Origin: Sipunculus nudus | Taxonomy: Eukaryota; Annelida; Sipuncula; Golfingiida; Sipunculidae | DNA: 64,000 bases | Direction: 5' to 3' | NCBI GenBank assembly: GCA_026874595.1 | Contig: CM049313.1 | Coordinates: 68,624,659 to 68,688,658, forward strand | Shown here: positions 1-15,100 of the stretch, piece by piece | How the letters are laid out: every line of letters starts with the position of its first letter | How positions within the stretch are numbered: the first letter of the stretch is position 1 | Position numbers and translations under genes: made by a program | The notes under the pieces: generated by a model | Database searches by the model: none | What the model was told of the DNA's origin: nothing | The model's input: the letters and a program-made list of their open reading frames with translations, nothing else

Positions 1-99
1 CATAATACTTTCTATCCACGCTTTTCTCTTGACGAATAGATTTAAATTTGTTTGAGTGTACTTAAAATTGCTATTTCTATTTTCTTTTCTTCACGGCAG

Positions 100-153
100 G
101 TGTCGCCCCAGCAACTTTAGAACCAACATCACGGCTGCCGACACCAGAGCCAG
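100..153 (+). CDS. Lectin receptor exon: Pro/Thr-rich linker before CTLD1
   Basis: A 54-nt exon between a pyrimidine-rich acceptor (ttcacggcag) and donor gtatgt. Read with two leading bases of a split codon it gives VAPATLEPTSRLPTPEP, a Pro/Thr spacer like those between lectin domains. It ends on G, completing Asp with AT of the next exon. The other two frames give a stop or a sequence that does not join downstream. Confidence 0.7.
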
Positions 154-3100
154 GTATGTCAAATGGTCTACAATTTTAGTCTATCATTGTCTATTGAAAG
201 AAGAAGCTAATGATATGATTGATCTGTAATGATTAAATGTTCTGTGAGATTTTATATTCATAGCGATCAGACATGGGGTAATAGTAATAAGTAATAGTAA
301 TAGTAATAGACTATTACAGCTTTTTCCATGTAATAGTAATAGTAATAGTAATAGACTCAAAAATTTGAGCTGTAATAGTAATAGTAATAGAAACAGAAGG
401 CAAAGTAATAGAGTAATACATATTACTTTCTATTACTTCCTGTGAGCCCCTTGATCATTTAGCATATCAGCAAATAATGCTGAACAGACTCAGTTCTTGT
501 CCAGTAACTGCCCAAGATGTGCCTGTTGTTGAGGCAAGCATTGGCCAGCTCCAACATTGCTGGTGACCACTGGTGCTAATTACATAAGAGTACTGGACAG
601 AGTAGGTCACAGCCAAATAAGTTATCTGGCACAATCTGACCTTTGATTAGTAAACCATGGATAAACAGAGGCATGTTTGATGTTAAGAGACAGATAAATA
701 TAGTGTTTTATTATTGTGACATGTACATCTTATCTCACATCCATCAATCCATATGCATATTCTGAAATGTACCTAGATTTGTTTTCACAAGACAGTTTGC
801 ATTTTAATCATACAAACTGCAATAACACATCATTCAAGAAAAATATAATATGGAACCAGGTACAGTGCAGACCCAAAATGTTCATGATAAGCTTATGGTG
901 TTTTCACTACCCATAATGTACTGAAGCCTACAATGCTATAAACTCAGACCAGTACTACAATCACTTGGATAAAGTCATACTGCAGGCACAAGTATTATCT
1001 AGTTAATTTATCTACATATTCTTTTAAAACTATTCTTTTCATACTTGTCTGTTATTTCATAGTACCAATTTTGCAGACCTTCATTCAGTATCTTAAATTA
1101 TGTTAATTTACATTTTGAAAATTAAATGAACCATTTTTCATGATATTAATTTATTTGATTAAATAATATGAGAATATAAGTAACTGTTCATATTTTATTT
1201 TTTAATATCTTATATAAAAATATATATATTTATATATAAATATATAAATTTTGACATCAAATAAATAGATCCTGTTATGTACAAAATTTGAAGTACAAGA
1301 TTGTTTAATACCAAATTTTAATAATATTTTATTTGTTTTGTAAAATTAATGTAAGTTTAAATCGCTCTCCACATTCCTAAATTATCCTATGCTTGTTTTG
1401 CTGCAATGAAGAAGGGCATGCCTGAAAAATAAAAGCTAGGCCTGCTTCCATTATTGTAAAGTTTACCACCTCTCTGGTCAGTCTCGAGATGTATTATGTG
1501 ATGGAATAAAATGTGGCATCACATCCAAATGAATATATACACCCGAGAAGATGGAGTACTTTTGTCTCCAGTTTGTTTCTGTCCAGAATCTTGACGTAAA
1601 CAGTATTTTTATTGGATATATTTATAAGGATTTGGAAACAGGACACAGCCCTACATAAATTCCTCTCCTGATAATACATAAAGGACTGAATTGTCAGCTT
1701 TGATACTAAATAATAATATGCAATAATTACGAATAATTCCTCTGGAGACAATTTTTAGTTACACTGAAAATCTTTATTTATTGACTATGAGAACGAAGAT
1801 TAAATCGAAATGGAAGTATGTACTATAAAATAAATTTATGTGAAATATATATGAAAATAATATAAAATGAACAAGCATGTATATAATTATAAATCAATAT
1901 TTTACATATGCCAAGGCCTTTACAATGGGTTGCTTTTAATTACATGTATTCAAGAGTTCATACAATTATCTTATAATTTCGACTTGAAACACCCCAATAA
2001 CGATCATTGAGGTTTCAAAATATTAAAAAAAAAAACAGAATTAAAGAAGCTGAAATAATAAAGATCTCCAGTATTATTAGGCTTTTTGTAAATGACAATA
2101 ACACAGTATAAGAAAATTGTGTAGGTAACTGGATGATATAGATGCTTTTAATATTATTTAAACATGTGATTGTAGTGCTAGTTTATAGCACTCATGGCTG
2201 CGCAAGGTCTAGAATCCTACCATCAGTTTAAGTACATGTAATAGTAATAGTAATAGTAATAGATACCCCAGTAATAGTAATAGTAATAGAAGATAAAATG
2301 TGGTAATAGTAATAGTAATAGTAATATCAGAAATTGAAAGTAATAGTGATAGTAATAGTAATAGAACAACTGTAATAGACCCCATGTCTGATAGCGATAG
2401 ATATAATTCATAAGTTGCTTGTAATCGCGATCAAAATCTCGGAGCAAGTTTTACAATCCTCATTGGCCACTGACTCTGGCGAGGAAACATCGGCTTTGAA
2501 GGCCCAATAAGCTGGATCCTTACACAAATCTGTTTTCTGCTTTAATTCTTTAATTATCAGATTTAGCCCATTCGGAATCGTTTTGTTAATATAACATTTT
2601 AAAGGAATAAAGCAAAGTCCCTCCTGCTTCATATTTGCTGTAGAGTATGCACCTTCCCTTTAATATGCTAATGAATTGACATAATCAAGCAGAACAATTA
2701 ATTATTGCAAGTTTAGTACAATAAGTTGATTGGAGGGTTGATTTGTCCGTTAATTGGTTTATCTTATAAAATATTGTTTTTGTAATATTTGTAGGAGGGT
2801 ACAGTTACACACGGGGTACAGTAGAGTAAATTTGAGGAATTCTAGGTCAAGGATATGTTTTCAAAAGATTCTGTAGCACTGCGAAATCAAGTCACCATTT
2901 ATATCTAAATAATAATTATATCTAAATAAGCTTAGTGTGACACTGGAAACCACGAACATTTATACACAGGGAGAGAATACTTTTATAAACTCTTAGTTGC
3001 TCGACATTTTGTAGAAAAGAACGAATTGTTCTTTTTTATCAGGAATCTCTGCGTTCCCGACTAATAGACATTGGTGTTGCACAAGAAACCATGAATAGGT

Positions 3101-6100
3101 CTGCTTTACAGGGAGATAATAAAAAATAATAACAAATAAGGGTCAAAAGGATAAAGGGTTATTGGTGTACCCTCTTTTATTTGGAATTATTACTATATTT
3201 AACGTCTTTTTTTGACAGATGACGGATGTAACACAGGAAACAACGAGTGGTTTTCGTTCATGGAGAACTGCTACTACACATCAGTGAGCAGGAATGAGAA
3301 CCAGCAGGTCACGTGGCGGGAGGCGGAGGCGTGGTGCAACGACCAGGGGGCGACACTCGTGTCTATCCACAGTCAGACAGAACAAAACTTTGTGTATGGC
3401 CGGGTACGAAAGAACATGATTCTGTTGTTTGTATTTTAATCGGATTATGTTGAGGGAGTTGTGTATATGTGTGTGATTGTGTAATTTACTCTTTTCTCCT
3501 TTTGTTTAAAACGATAAAGATGTACTTTTCATGTTGAAGATGTTTTGGAGAGGAATTTAAAGGAATATATGTTTGTTCAGGCAAATGTAAAATTAAACGT
3601 GATAAAATTTCCCCTTCAAAACCTATCACGAACCTTTCGAGTACCAATTCAGACTTCTTGTCTGTTACAAGGCCTACATTATCCTAATTGCCATATACAT
3701 CATAATAAGTTTTACATGTCTTTTTTTAATGAAAAATATAGGTCCTTGGTTCTGCGCCCATAATGGTATGGATAGGCCTAAATGAGCTGAGGTCATCCGG
3801 GACATATGAATGGACGGACGGAAGTCCACTACAGTACACCTTCTGGGGTCCAGGAGAACCAAACGACCACGGTGGCCAAGAAAACTGCGTCGCCATGGGG
3901 ACCGAAACAGGTAGTACATTCCGCCCCAGGTTATACTTTTGTCAAATCTTAAATATAACATGTGTTACAGTTAATACTCTGAGTAAAAACTGTTCCTAAA
4001 TATTTACTGGAAGAGCAAACATAACGGAATAAATTTCACTGTTTTCTATATAGAGAATATTTATCAACATATTCTTTCAAATTATAATATTAATATTATG
4101 ATATATTAATTTTAACAGTGGTTTCAACGATCTATACACAGGTAATGCTTGTAACGTTTAGCATTTAAAAGGCAATATAAGTCACATGGTATGCGCAATA
4201 TATGCCAAATCATATATTTTTCCTATCATAAATATCTACTCAAGTAGATGCGAAGAAAATGTGTGTATCAGCGCTTAATTATACATTTAAAAGTCATATT
4301 AATCAAAATAATTTTCTCCCCCAAGGTTTATGGAGTGACGAAGTATGTTCTGCACAAACAGGCTTTGTCTGTAAAAGACCAAAACGAGGCTACATTACGC
4401 CTCGCACAGTACCCCCGCCGGTCCAGGGCAATTGCCCCTCAGGCTTCCACGTATTCAGGAATAAGTGTTTCCAGTTTAACCACTATTACAACGCTCAGGA
4501 CAGATTCCGGAAGAACTTTACAGACGCGCTTGCGCATTGTAATGCACAAGGACCGGATGTGACGCTAGCAAGTATTTCCGATGCAGCTGAACAAAGTAAA
4601 TATTTTCTATTCTGTGAACTGAAAATATTTTCTTTTCATTTATTACCAAAACAAAAGAATTTTGAAAGAAATAATCAGGGAAGGACACAAGTTTATTGCT
4701 AGTTTGGATACAATCTGAAACCCCTTTTCACAGCTAAAATATATCTGAATATTAAAATGTATTTTGAATAATATATTTTATATTGCATTTTAGTTCACTT
4801 TGTGAACTTATGTCATGGCGCAGCGTCCACTGTCCACTGTCAACTGTCTACCGTCCACCGTCTGTTACCAAATATCTCAACGGCCATAGCAGCTGCCTTC
4901 ATGAAACTTTTCAGAATTACTGATCAAGGGATGAATATGCAAAAATAAGCTTTTGGTGGCGCCACCTATGTTGGCCTAGTTTCTGCAGGCCGAAATGGTC
5001 TTTTTCACTTCTTCCAAGATTAAGTCATAGAGTTTAAATATTATGGCCTTCATATCATAGGCCAAACTTCCTTAGAGGAAGGGGAATAATTTGAGTATAT
5101 ATTCAGTCAAGTTATTTTCAAGATGGCGTCTCTACGGAACTTCAAATTGTGTCGATCGCAAAATTTGGCAACTTGATGTCTTTCCATACATGATTGATTG
5201 TCTGTTACCAAATATCTTAGGAACTGCTGCAGCCTTCAGTATCTAATTCCGTAGTAATATGGATCATGTGACTGCTAAATGATTTTGACCTGCAGGTGGT
5301 GCCACCTGTATTGAGCTACTTTCAGCAGGCTGAAATGGTCTTTTCTGCTTTTTTCTAAGAAATCTCATTAAGTATTAATTAATTATAATCTGCCAGAGTC
5401 TCCTCTGAGACCCTTGGATTGATCTTTTCCGAAACCCGGCACACTTGTTCCCTTACATATTTTATTGTGTGTAACAGTGACGGGTGGCGACAACTGCTAT
5501 CCTTTCTGTGCAGTACAAACCTGGGTTTCTTTTAGATAACAGCCCTTATCTCAGGAGTGGTTCAACGTATTTAGCTGAAATTGTGCATATCCATAGATCT
5601 TGGACTCCTCCACCTTTTACTCAAGACTGGTGGCGCCAAATGCAATTTTCCCATGGAGTCCATCGATACATTTTCTGTGGGTGTATGCTCATATCTCAGA
5701 AGTGGTTGATGTAAATGCTCGGAAATTGTGCATGTCCATCCATCTTGAAATGTTTTCTCGTACACCAGACAGGTGGCGCCACCTAGCTTCCTGTTATCGT
5801 AGAATAACTTAATGCCTTTTTATTGAGGATTGATTTGCATAGATCTTGTACTCCTCAATCTTGGACTCAAGACTGGTGCTCAATCTGTACATTTGCTGTG
5901 GGTGAAAATTGCTCATATCTCAGGAGCATTGGTCTGAATTTGGCGTATGCATCTATCTTAGAAAGTTTCCTCGTAAACCAGACAGGTGGCGCCGTCCACC
6001 TTGTGCAGTAGAACAGTGTCCACTTTGAAAGGAATGAATGGTATTTTCACATTCATTTTTTTCTTTCTTAATCACCTGCCATCGTGCACAGTAATTCACA

Positions 6101-9100
6101 GAGTGAACATTAAACCCCTGGGTCTCTTGTTTTCTTAACATTTGGAAAAAAGTTGTGCGATAGACATTCATTCAAAAAACGGACTTACCTATAACATGTT
6201 AAAATCATGCATTAATACAGATCTCAGTTACTCTGCTATGTAAAAACGATCTGCTACTATCAAAATTAGAAGTAAACGGTAGAGATTTTTGGGTGTAGCC
6301 AATCTGTACCTTCAAACGGAAATGTTCAGTATTTTATTGTATTCCAATTTGATTAAACTGTTGTTACTTTGACCGCTGTGTCAAATGCATTTTACCTTTT
6401 ATATAACAGATACCTAACTTCAATAATCTGTACAGGCTGAGTGTACCATATTCCTTTGACCTTCAGCTACAGATTAAAAGATAAGTCCATCATGTTTACG
6501 TGTAGATTATCTGACGAGCCAGTTTGACGTCCGCCGCAGTGAGATGTGGTTGGGTATGAGACGATATAGTCAGCACGGCCAGTTCTTGTGGATAGACAAC
6601 ACCGACGTGAAATACACAAACTGGGGACGAGGCTACCCACGTGACAATGCTCAGGTTCTAACTTTATTTTATATAATAATAAGAAAAAACTGTAGTTTAA
6701 TTTTATTTATTCGGGGGCGGGTGGGGGTAGGGATGGGTGGGTTATAATCATTTCATAAGCGGTTTCGTTTTATCGACTCCGTATCGTATATCAGGGAAGT
6801 GAATTTAAACATCTCTGTTCTTAAATACGGTTATAGAATCGCCTCCTATTGAATATATAAGCATTAAAAAGGTGTCAATCGTTTTTCGTCTTTGGACACT
6901 GAGTTGCATTTACAAACTATTCGGCTTATCATATGCTGTCAAATACGAAGTATCCTTCATATATAATTAGCTCAAACTTCACGGATCTCGATATTTCATC
7001 ATACGTGTATATATTTATATATATATATATATGCACGAATACGAACCGAACATATTTCTACATAAGGCCAAAAAATAAGCCCCCCCCCCCCCCCCCCCCC
7101 CAATCATTTTACTAAATTTGAGCTCCAGGCGCTCAAACATTTCTTTATAGAAGATAAAATAAAGTTTGATAAGATTTTATTTGTTATGTAGTTGATTTAC
7201 CTGTTTAAGAAAATCAATTCTGTTATAATCATGCTTTTCCATGATTATATGAATTTTTTTCGAAACATACCAAAAAAAGTAAAATGAAAATCGCCCTGGC
7301 GCAATGATTTATGAAAAAAGAGCCTGAGAACCCAATCCTTTTCTTTGGCCTGATTCTTATTTATAGCAGTACAATATTCGTTTTCTGACCAAACGAGTGC
7401 TTAGATGTGTACCAATGCCTTATCTTTGAACAAGATTTGATACTTATAATCATGAACACAAATTTACCCATTTGAGACTCCTTTGAAGCAGCATCACTGT
7501 GACACGATTAACATTATACGTTCTTAACTTTTACCCAAAATCACATTTTGTTTATATATTCTAAATATATGTCTCACTGTTCTAAAGTATGTTCTTACCT
7601 TTGAGCTATCTTTGACAGGAGGTCTGTGTCAGTATAATTGGTTACCGAGGAATGACGGGACGCTGGAGAAACATCCGGTGTTCAATCCAGAGAAGCTGGA
7701 TCTGCCAAGCTCAGAAAAGTACGTTCATTCTCCGATTTTCATTAGCGTCTATTGTATTCAGTGTCACCACTAATGGTTACATTAAATCTTACACGGTGTT
7801 CTTATCGCATCGGGGAATTAGGGACTCTTCTATAATTATTAAATATGTTGAGAAAGGCCATCTGAGCCATCTCTTTTAAGTCAGGCAGCTAAGGAAGCTC
7901 TGGTTGCGCTCAGTTGTGTGCTGGTGCTTAGTTTTTGTTACTACTTCCTTCCCGTATTTAAACGTAAGGCGAAGGCGGTCCATTAATTTCTCAGTTCGAT
8001 AATGATTTAGTAGTAGTAGCAGTAGTAATAGAAGTAGTAGTTGGAGTAGTCGTATTGGCACTATGAGGAGTAAAAGTAGTGGTAGTAGTAGTAGTATTAG
8101 AAGTAGTAGCAGCAGCAGCAGTAGCAGTAGTACCAGAAGTTGTAGTAGTAGTAGGGAGACAAGTGTAACTACACGGCAAAATAGTCGACATCGGATTAAA
8201 TACGTAATCGGTACATGACCCGAACACTTGTTGTCAGTTTTATCCGATAGATGGCGAATGTCAGTGGTAAAAGTCAGATTTACAGTATGTCATATACCAG
8301 TATCTTCATCCTGATGACAGAGCCTGGTCTTCCCGCGCCTGGTCCGACTTCAGCTGATCCATTCTGTGGAGAGGGCTGGGCTGCGTCCAGAGAGGGCTGT
8401 TACAGGATGGTTACGTCAGTACAGACCTGGCAGCTGGCACAGTCACAGTGTCAATCTTACGGAGCCAACCTGGTAAGCATCGGGAACCCATACATGCAGT
8501 CCTGGGTCTGGTTACAGCGCTGGTACGCGGGCAGCATTCAACCGATCTGGATCGGATTGTCAGATTCCCAGGTGATATATATTGCACTTAAATCGTACAT
8601 ATGGTACCCCATACACACATTTATATATATATATATATTATATATATATATATATATTTATGATACTGAATGACATTTATTAATAATAAGCTGAAGGAAC
8701 ATAAATCATGGTGGTATTTATACAAGCAATATAACATCAGTATATATATTCTATTAAATTAATATGTTACATAAATAGATTTTATTCTATTTATAAATAG
8801 ATTTTCGTCTTGAACGTGTTACACAGCATTGAGGGATACGTGGATTCATGGCCATCTTGAAGAGAAAGCGTCCCTGGAATTTGAGCAAAAGCGACCCAAT
8901 GTGACCCTCAGCCCACTAGCAAAACTATTATGGCTCATACCGTCCCTTCTTTCGAATAATAATTAATGTTTCATATTTCTTTGCATCCCTTAAAAAAGTT
9001 TTCTTCACTTCCCGTTCTTCTTCATGACACTGTCATGGTAGATTCGTTTAATGAATGATCCTGACATTAATAATATACTGATTAGGGATCATCATGTTTA

Positions 9101-12100
9101 TATTACAATTATATATTTATTCCTTCCCAGGGCCGGGGTTCGTTCTCCTGGGTGGACGGTTGGCCTGTGACCTTTGTCAACTGGGGGCGTGGTCACCCAG
9201 CGGTTAACGGGACAGCAACCTGTGTCCATATGTCAGAAGACGGCAAGTGGCTCACTGGAGACTGCGGTTTGAAGCTTCAATTTGTTTGCAAGAAAAACAA
9301 AGGTTCGTCCTGAGGTCAATAAAAAGTTATATGTTTTAACTAGAAAAGCACTCAGAGAGCGAAGACCTCAATCAAGGCAGCTCATTTCCCAGATATAGCA
9401 TTGTCAGAAATGCAGTCATTTTCCTTTAAAAAGTTCCTGGATCAAGATGGTGATCCGGATTACCCAAAAAAATTAATCAGTTGTTTCTTTTATCATTTAG
9501 AGCTATCTGAAAATTTCTTCTGAATCCGTTAATAACTTATTGTGGAATGTTGCTAACAGACAAACAGACCAACGCCGGGCAAAAACATAAGCCCCGCCCC
9601 TTTGCTTAGGTAATAAATGAGAAATGTGACCAAATACCATTCAAATCATCATACCGTATTTCCTTCATCCAACGACGGGCTTAAATAGTCGCGTGTCTAA
9701 TTAATGGCCGGGTCAAAGCATGACAAGAATAAATAAAGCCTGCCTTAAATTGACGCTAGTCGTATAAAGAGGCAAAGTTCAATGAGAGATTTCTTGACTG
9801 CCGCCTTGTGTCTCCGCTTAGCTCCTCGTCCGTTACTATAACAGGTGCATTTGCAAATCAAATTGGCATGAGATCTGTAAATATTTTTGTGTGTTTTAGC
9901 TTGATTGCTCTATTTTGATTCCGACATTTATCTTTCATACATCTCACATCTCACTACTATGATAGTAACCAGATTTTCCCGATATGTAAATTGTTATTAT
10001 AAGATCTCACAAAGACAAATTCGACAGTGGAGTAAGCTAAAATGCAGCGCTAACATGGCTGTCATGCCTAATCAGGCCTCTTCAGTGCTTTCCAAGGTGA
10101 AGTTGTCATAACCACAGGTTTATGAGACCGATAATGTACGATACTTAGTCCCAGGGTTGACAGCGCTTAAAAGAGTGAATAATCGTTAAGGTGTTTTTAC
10201 GTAATGGTGCGGAATCATAGTTCACGTATTTCAAACAGACATAACCGTCTTAAGTTATCGTTAGAAACATTAACGGTATTTTTTTTTTGCAAATCACAAG
10301 AGAACTATCCGATAAGCAGGACCTCCTTATATGCCATGGCAAATTGATCCCATCATAATATAAAAATGGGCAAGTGCTCAAGAAATATATACCCGTTCAC
10401 AATCAAGAACGTAGCAACTTTTTCTGTCTTATGGAATCCACTCAAATCTGTTCTGCCGACGTGTCATAAACTCTATAGTTCCGCATGTGTTTATGTTTTT
10501 CTTCTTTTTTGTCAACTTTGTAAGGAATAATCACCTTGTCTATGTAATATCAACCAGTGATCGGGTTTTATCAAAGGTTAGCTTTATAGTGTGTGTTACT
10601 TTCGTCTGCATGATTTGTTTATATTATATCAAAAATATGCTTTGAAATATTGAAATAATGTTTCTTCTTACCCTCATGGGTCATCTTCTTAATATTAGAT
10701 AAATATCTGTAATGCATGACTGTCTTATCTAGGTCCCCGGCCGTACCCAACCTCTCCTGTGGCAGGACTTTGTCCAGATGGTGATCTAGACTCGCCCAAA
10801 GACTGGGTAAAGTTCAGCGGAAACTGTTACCTCTTCCGGACGGACGCTTCCGTTAGTAACGCGCGCGCAGACACGGAGTGCGCACGAGTCGGCGCAAGTC
10901 TAGTGTCAGTTCACAGTGTCGCTGAAACCAACTTCCTGTCCGTATACCTTAGGACGGGGGTACGTCCTTCGTCATGGATAGGTCTAATCAAAACAGTGTC
11001 AGGTAGTGTTTTATATTTGAACAGAATATATAAAAGATCTATTACACACTTGCACAGTACATTCCATGTTCTATTAATCAGCATGCACGATGTAAATGAA
11101 ATACAGTTGAGACCACCTGTCTATTAAGACCAGCTTTGAGTGAACCGCAGGCGCTCACATTGGTTATAACTGACCTGTCTTACAAGACTACCTGTGAGGT
11201 TGGACCACTTCTGGCCAGTTCCATGGGAGTTCTTATTACACAGGTTTAAATGTATTTAAATTTAGTAATGCCTTATAACTGTAACAGAGATATGAGACAT
11301 TGAAGTATTCCTGCTATTATTAATAATAATTATTATTTTAATAACAGTAATAGCAACAAAAACAGTAATGATAGACATTGAAATACATACATACATTATA
11401 TATATATTTGTTATTCATGTTTAATTGTAATTCAAAAAGGCCTACTGTCAAAATGGAGGATATTCAGTAATGCAGCGTTCGAAATTTACATATAAGCAGT
11501 CTCATATCAAATATTTTTTTTACAGGGAGCTTCTTCTGGAAAGACGGCAGTCCTGTGGAATATGTGAAGTGGGCACCCGGTCAGCCCTCAGATAAAGATG
11601 GCAGTGCTGGTCTAAACTGTGTGTCAATAAACCGTGAAGGACTCTGGTCAGACGCCAACTGCAGATCCAGGAGAGGGTTTATCTGTAAAACGCCTCAAGG
11701 TATGGAGAATTGGTTATAAGCTTACCTGTCACCATAATAAAAAAAATTGATTTATTCGTTGCTGTTTTTGACACTTCTTGGCGAGCCTGGCTTTTTTTTT
11801 ACCCATATCCACCCGTTATGGGAGATCTAATAACGGGCCGTCGTCTGACCGCCCGGCCGTCTTGCCGTCGAGCAGTCCCGTCCATTATCATGCACAAATA
11901 GTACCATTAGACCTAGAAACTTCAAACTTAATCTCCAGGGCGATCCTAGGGAAATATCTTGGATATCCAAGTGTAGGTCAAAGTAAAATATATTCTGTAT
12001 GGGTTGAAATATTACATTGAGCATTAACATAATTGGTCCTTGTTGTGATGCAAAATTCTGATGCTTTTCCTCTGTATCACTGTGTATCAAATTAAAATAA

Positions 12101-15100
12101 GAATATTTTTCTGTACATTAAATATAAGGGCCCATATACACTATATTTATATATTAAATAATTAACATCAGATAAGTCAGTTTTATATTTTCAAATCCCA
12201 CTAAACCACTCAATCACTATTCTTCTTATGTCAACCCGCAGCCATCACCGCCAAACAAGTTCTGTGAATCAGCTCGCCCTAATCTGCACAATTTGCTTTA
12301 TTTCAACCGCTATGCCCCAAACATTAACAAAATATATTCAACCGTTGTCAAATTATTTACAAAGATTATGATTTTAAATGTACCTTCAAAAATCAAACCC
12401 AAGTCATGCGATTCACGTTTAGATTGTAATTTTACATTTGTTGCTGTGTAAGTGATATTCGGTTTTGTTAAATATTAGGACAAATATATGTAATGAAAAA
12501 TGATGGCCAACCCCACCGATCCGGTCCGCACCTCTTATATTACGCTCTTTACACAGTGCTTTACCTATAGGGCTACTACCTATATCGTAAGGCGCTGTTT
12601 GTTATGACCTCGTATCCTGAATTGCAACACCAGAGGGGAGCACTATATTTTTGTCCAATCAGATGAGACCTTGTGCTGGAAGACAAAGCCAAGCGAGGAA
12701 TACACGGAGCCAATTATATTCATTTCTTTTTGAGTGACAGCTCATCCCCCAGCGTTACCGTCTGAACAGGCCACAGGCTCAGAGAGAATTGCCCCTGACG
12801 TGGTTTGCTTAGGGCCTTGGGCACATAGGATGCTCGGCCGGTGAGCTGTAATGAAAACGAAACGTAACAACAAAGGCTGCGAGCACACCTCGCTGGCTGG
12901 TTTTAGTTCTGCAGACAACAGATACATGGCTACGCTAACACAGTCATAATGTCATAATCGAATCGGTCGATGATGCGAGAATTCAGAGGGAGCAATTCGA
13001 CCGGAAACTCATAAAGCGGCGCTTGAAGCGCAGCAATGGGCGGAGCCAGGATGCCTGTCGAGTGTTTGTTTATTAGCATCTGATTGGCTGCTTGTCACAT
13101 CGTACGCACGTTTATTTCAGTGGACAACAAACCGCCATCTGGTGTCTAAATATGTCATAAACGATCAAAGCTGGCAGCGTGAAAATCAGTTGCTTCTTTA
13201 GAAGCGCATAATTTCCGCTGCCTCGGGAGCGTACTCTTATATATGACAGTATTATGTCGAAAAAATGTGTAATATCAGTTGTGAAAATGGCCCAGGATCG
13301 GCTATAACCCCCAGCTCCAAATTTTACAGTACTAGTACTAGGCATGTTACTCATGCATGTAAGTATTATACAGGTGGCGCCACCTGCGATGGTTTGATTT
13401 CTGAGAGCCAAAATATCATATATGCCCCTTTTTTTGTTAAAAAGGCAAAAAATACAACATTCTTGTAACGCTATTATGCCATAGTAAATTTTACTAAGAG
13501 GATTGGTAAATAAATGGGCACGAATTTAGTGGAATTCTTCTTGAAAGGTTTGGCTTCAAGGTACTTTTAGTATCTCTGATCACAAAGTTTGAAGATTCTC
13601 CAGAAATGCTGGGGGCTTCAGCACCATATTATGAGTATATTATTCCTATGGCTGATGTGTCAATGTAAGCATTTATTCTAAGTAGTATTGCTTACATGGT
13701 TTGCGGGTTTCAAAATGGTCTTTTCGGCTTCTTCATACTTCAAATGGAAAATATATAAACGCAGTTTTTTTTTAGGTTTTTGTGTTTGCTTATAAAATGT
13801 AATGTCCTTAACCAAATGTTGTCCATGTAAATGCAAGTGCATGTACGTTGGAGGTGGTAGACTAATTTCTGTGAGCTATCATGGTATGTGGCAACAGCTG
13901 GACTTCAGCTGAAAGTGCATTTAAGGTTTCACAGTTTATAAATGTAACTTTGTCAGTTGTAACTATCATACACAATTGTGCACTTGTTTTATATAAAATG
14001 ACGCGCTAAGGGTGTCAGTGTGGTACATAACAGGGCACAAATCATGACCCTTAGGTCTAGGATTATCAATTTAATATGCAAACTAATCCATGCACCATTT
14101 TACGTTAAACCAACATTTCGTCACTGTGAACTTGCTTTTAGCCGTATGTCATATCCATGCAGGTTTTAAAAAACTAAATTTATCATTTAGTGCAAGACAA
14201 TGGTGTTCTGTCCGTCGCCTGATCATCATCACCATGCATCACGTGTTTATGTATGAAGTAAAGTAGACTGCTGTCTATAAAGGGGTTGTCAATTTTTATC
14301 TATTCCATGATTTTAAACATTTTATTCTCACTATACTTAATAAATGGCGTCTCTCTTCTCAAATAATTACTCTAAAATGCCTTAAGCTCTACAGTTCCTC
14401 TTAAATCTGTTTGAGCTGTGATTTACAGGTTTAATTTAATTGGAGATCTTGGATAAACAGTACTTTCGTTTGTAAGTACGGACTTCTTGTCACCACATTA
14501 CAGTTGCAGCACCGAGCCCGACTCCCACTTCATCAAGCAGACGTAAAGAAAAGGCTCCCCCTGGCGGAGATGGACTAAATCAACCAAACAACATACCGGA
14601 GGACCAAAACAACAGACCGGAACTTCAATTTAACAGTGGGTGAAACGATAATTTCAATTAAACACATGATACATTTTTTATCATACCATGTTTGGTTAGT
14701 ACTATGAATGAATGTGAAACTTAATTTAATTGTCTTTCCTTTTTGACCAAACTCACATCGTTTGGCTTATTTTGAGTACCATTAGAAACGGAATTCTTTA
14801 TATTATACTGAATAAAGGACATGTTTATAGCACAGACGGTTTTCACATAATTACAAAGCATTTATGGATACATTTCAATCGTTTACGATTTAACCGGAAT
14901 TTTGTTAATATGTTGAGAGCAAATTCACTCAAAAGGACTGACGCTTGTCTTTCTTTTTTTCTGTTTTTAACAGATAAACGCCCTTCCGACCACAGGTCTC
15001 CGATTGTTCTACCGGAAGTACTATTAGTGGCAGCTGTGTGTGTTCTGGCGGTTATCGTCATTGGTGTCACTTTCTATAAAGTCCGCAAAGATCGACAGAA

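Noticed and set aside
2223-2447. Tyr-rich open frame
   Set aside because: Pure translation of the TAATAG repeat at the end of the hAT-like element.
13112-13411. 99-codon minus-strand frame as an antisense gene
   Set aside because: Contains the translated GGTGGCGCCACC repeat and has no recognised family or splice context.
14730-14973. Upstream in-frame extension of the last lectin exon
   Set aside because: The frame happens to be open through the intron, but a clear acceptor (tttttaacag) and phase with the stalk exon place the exon start at 14974.
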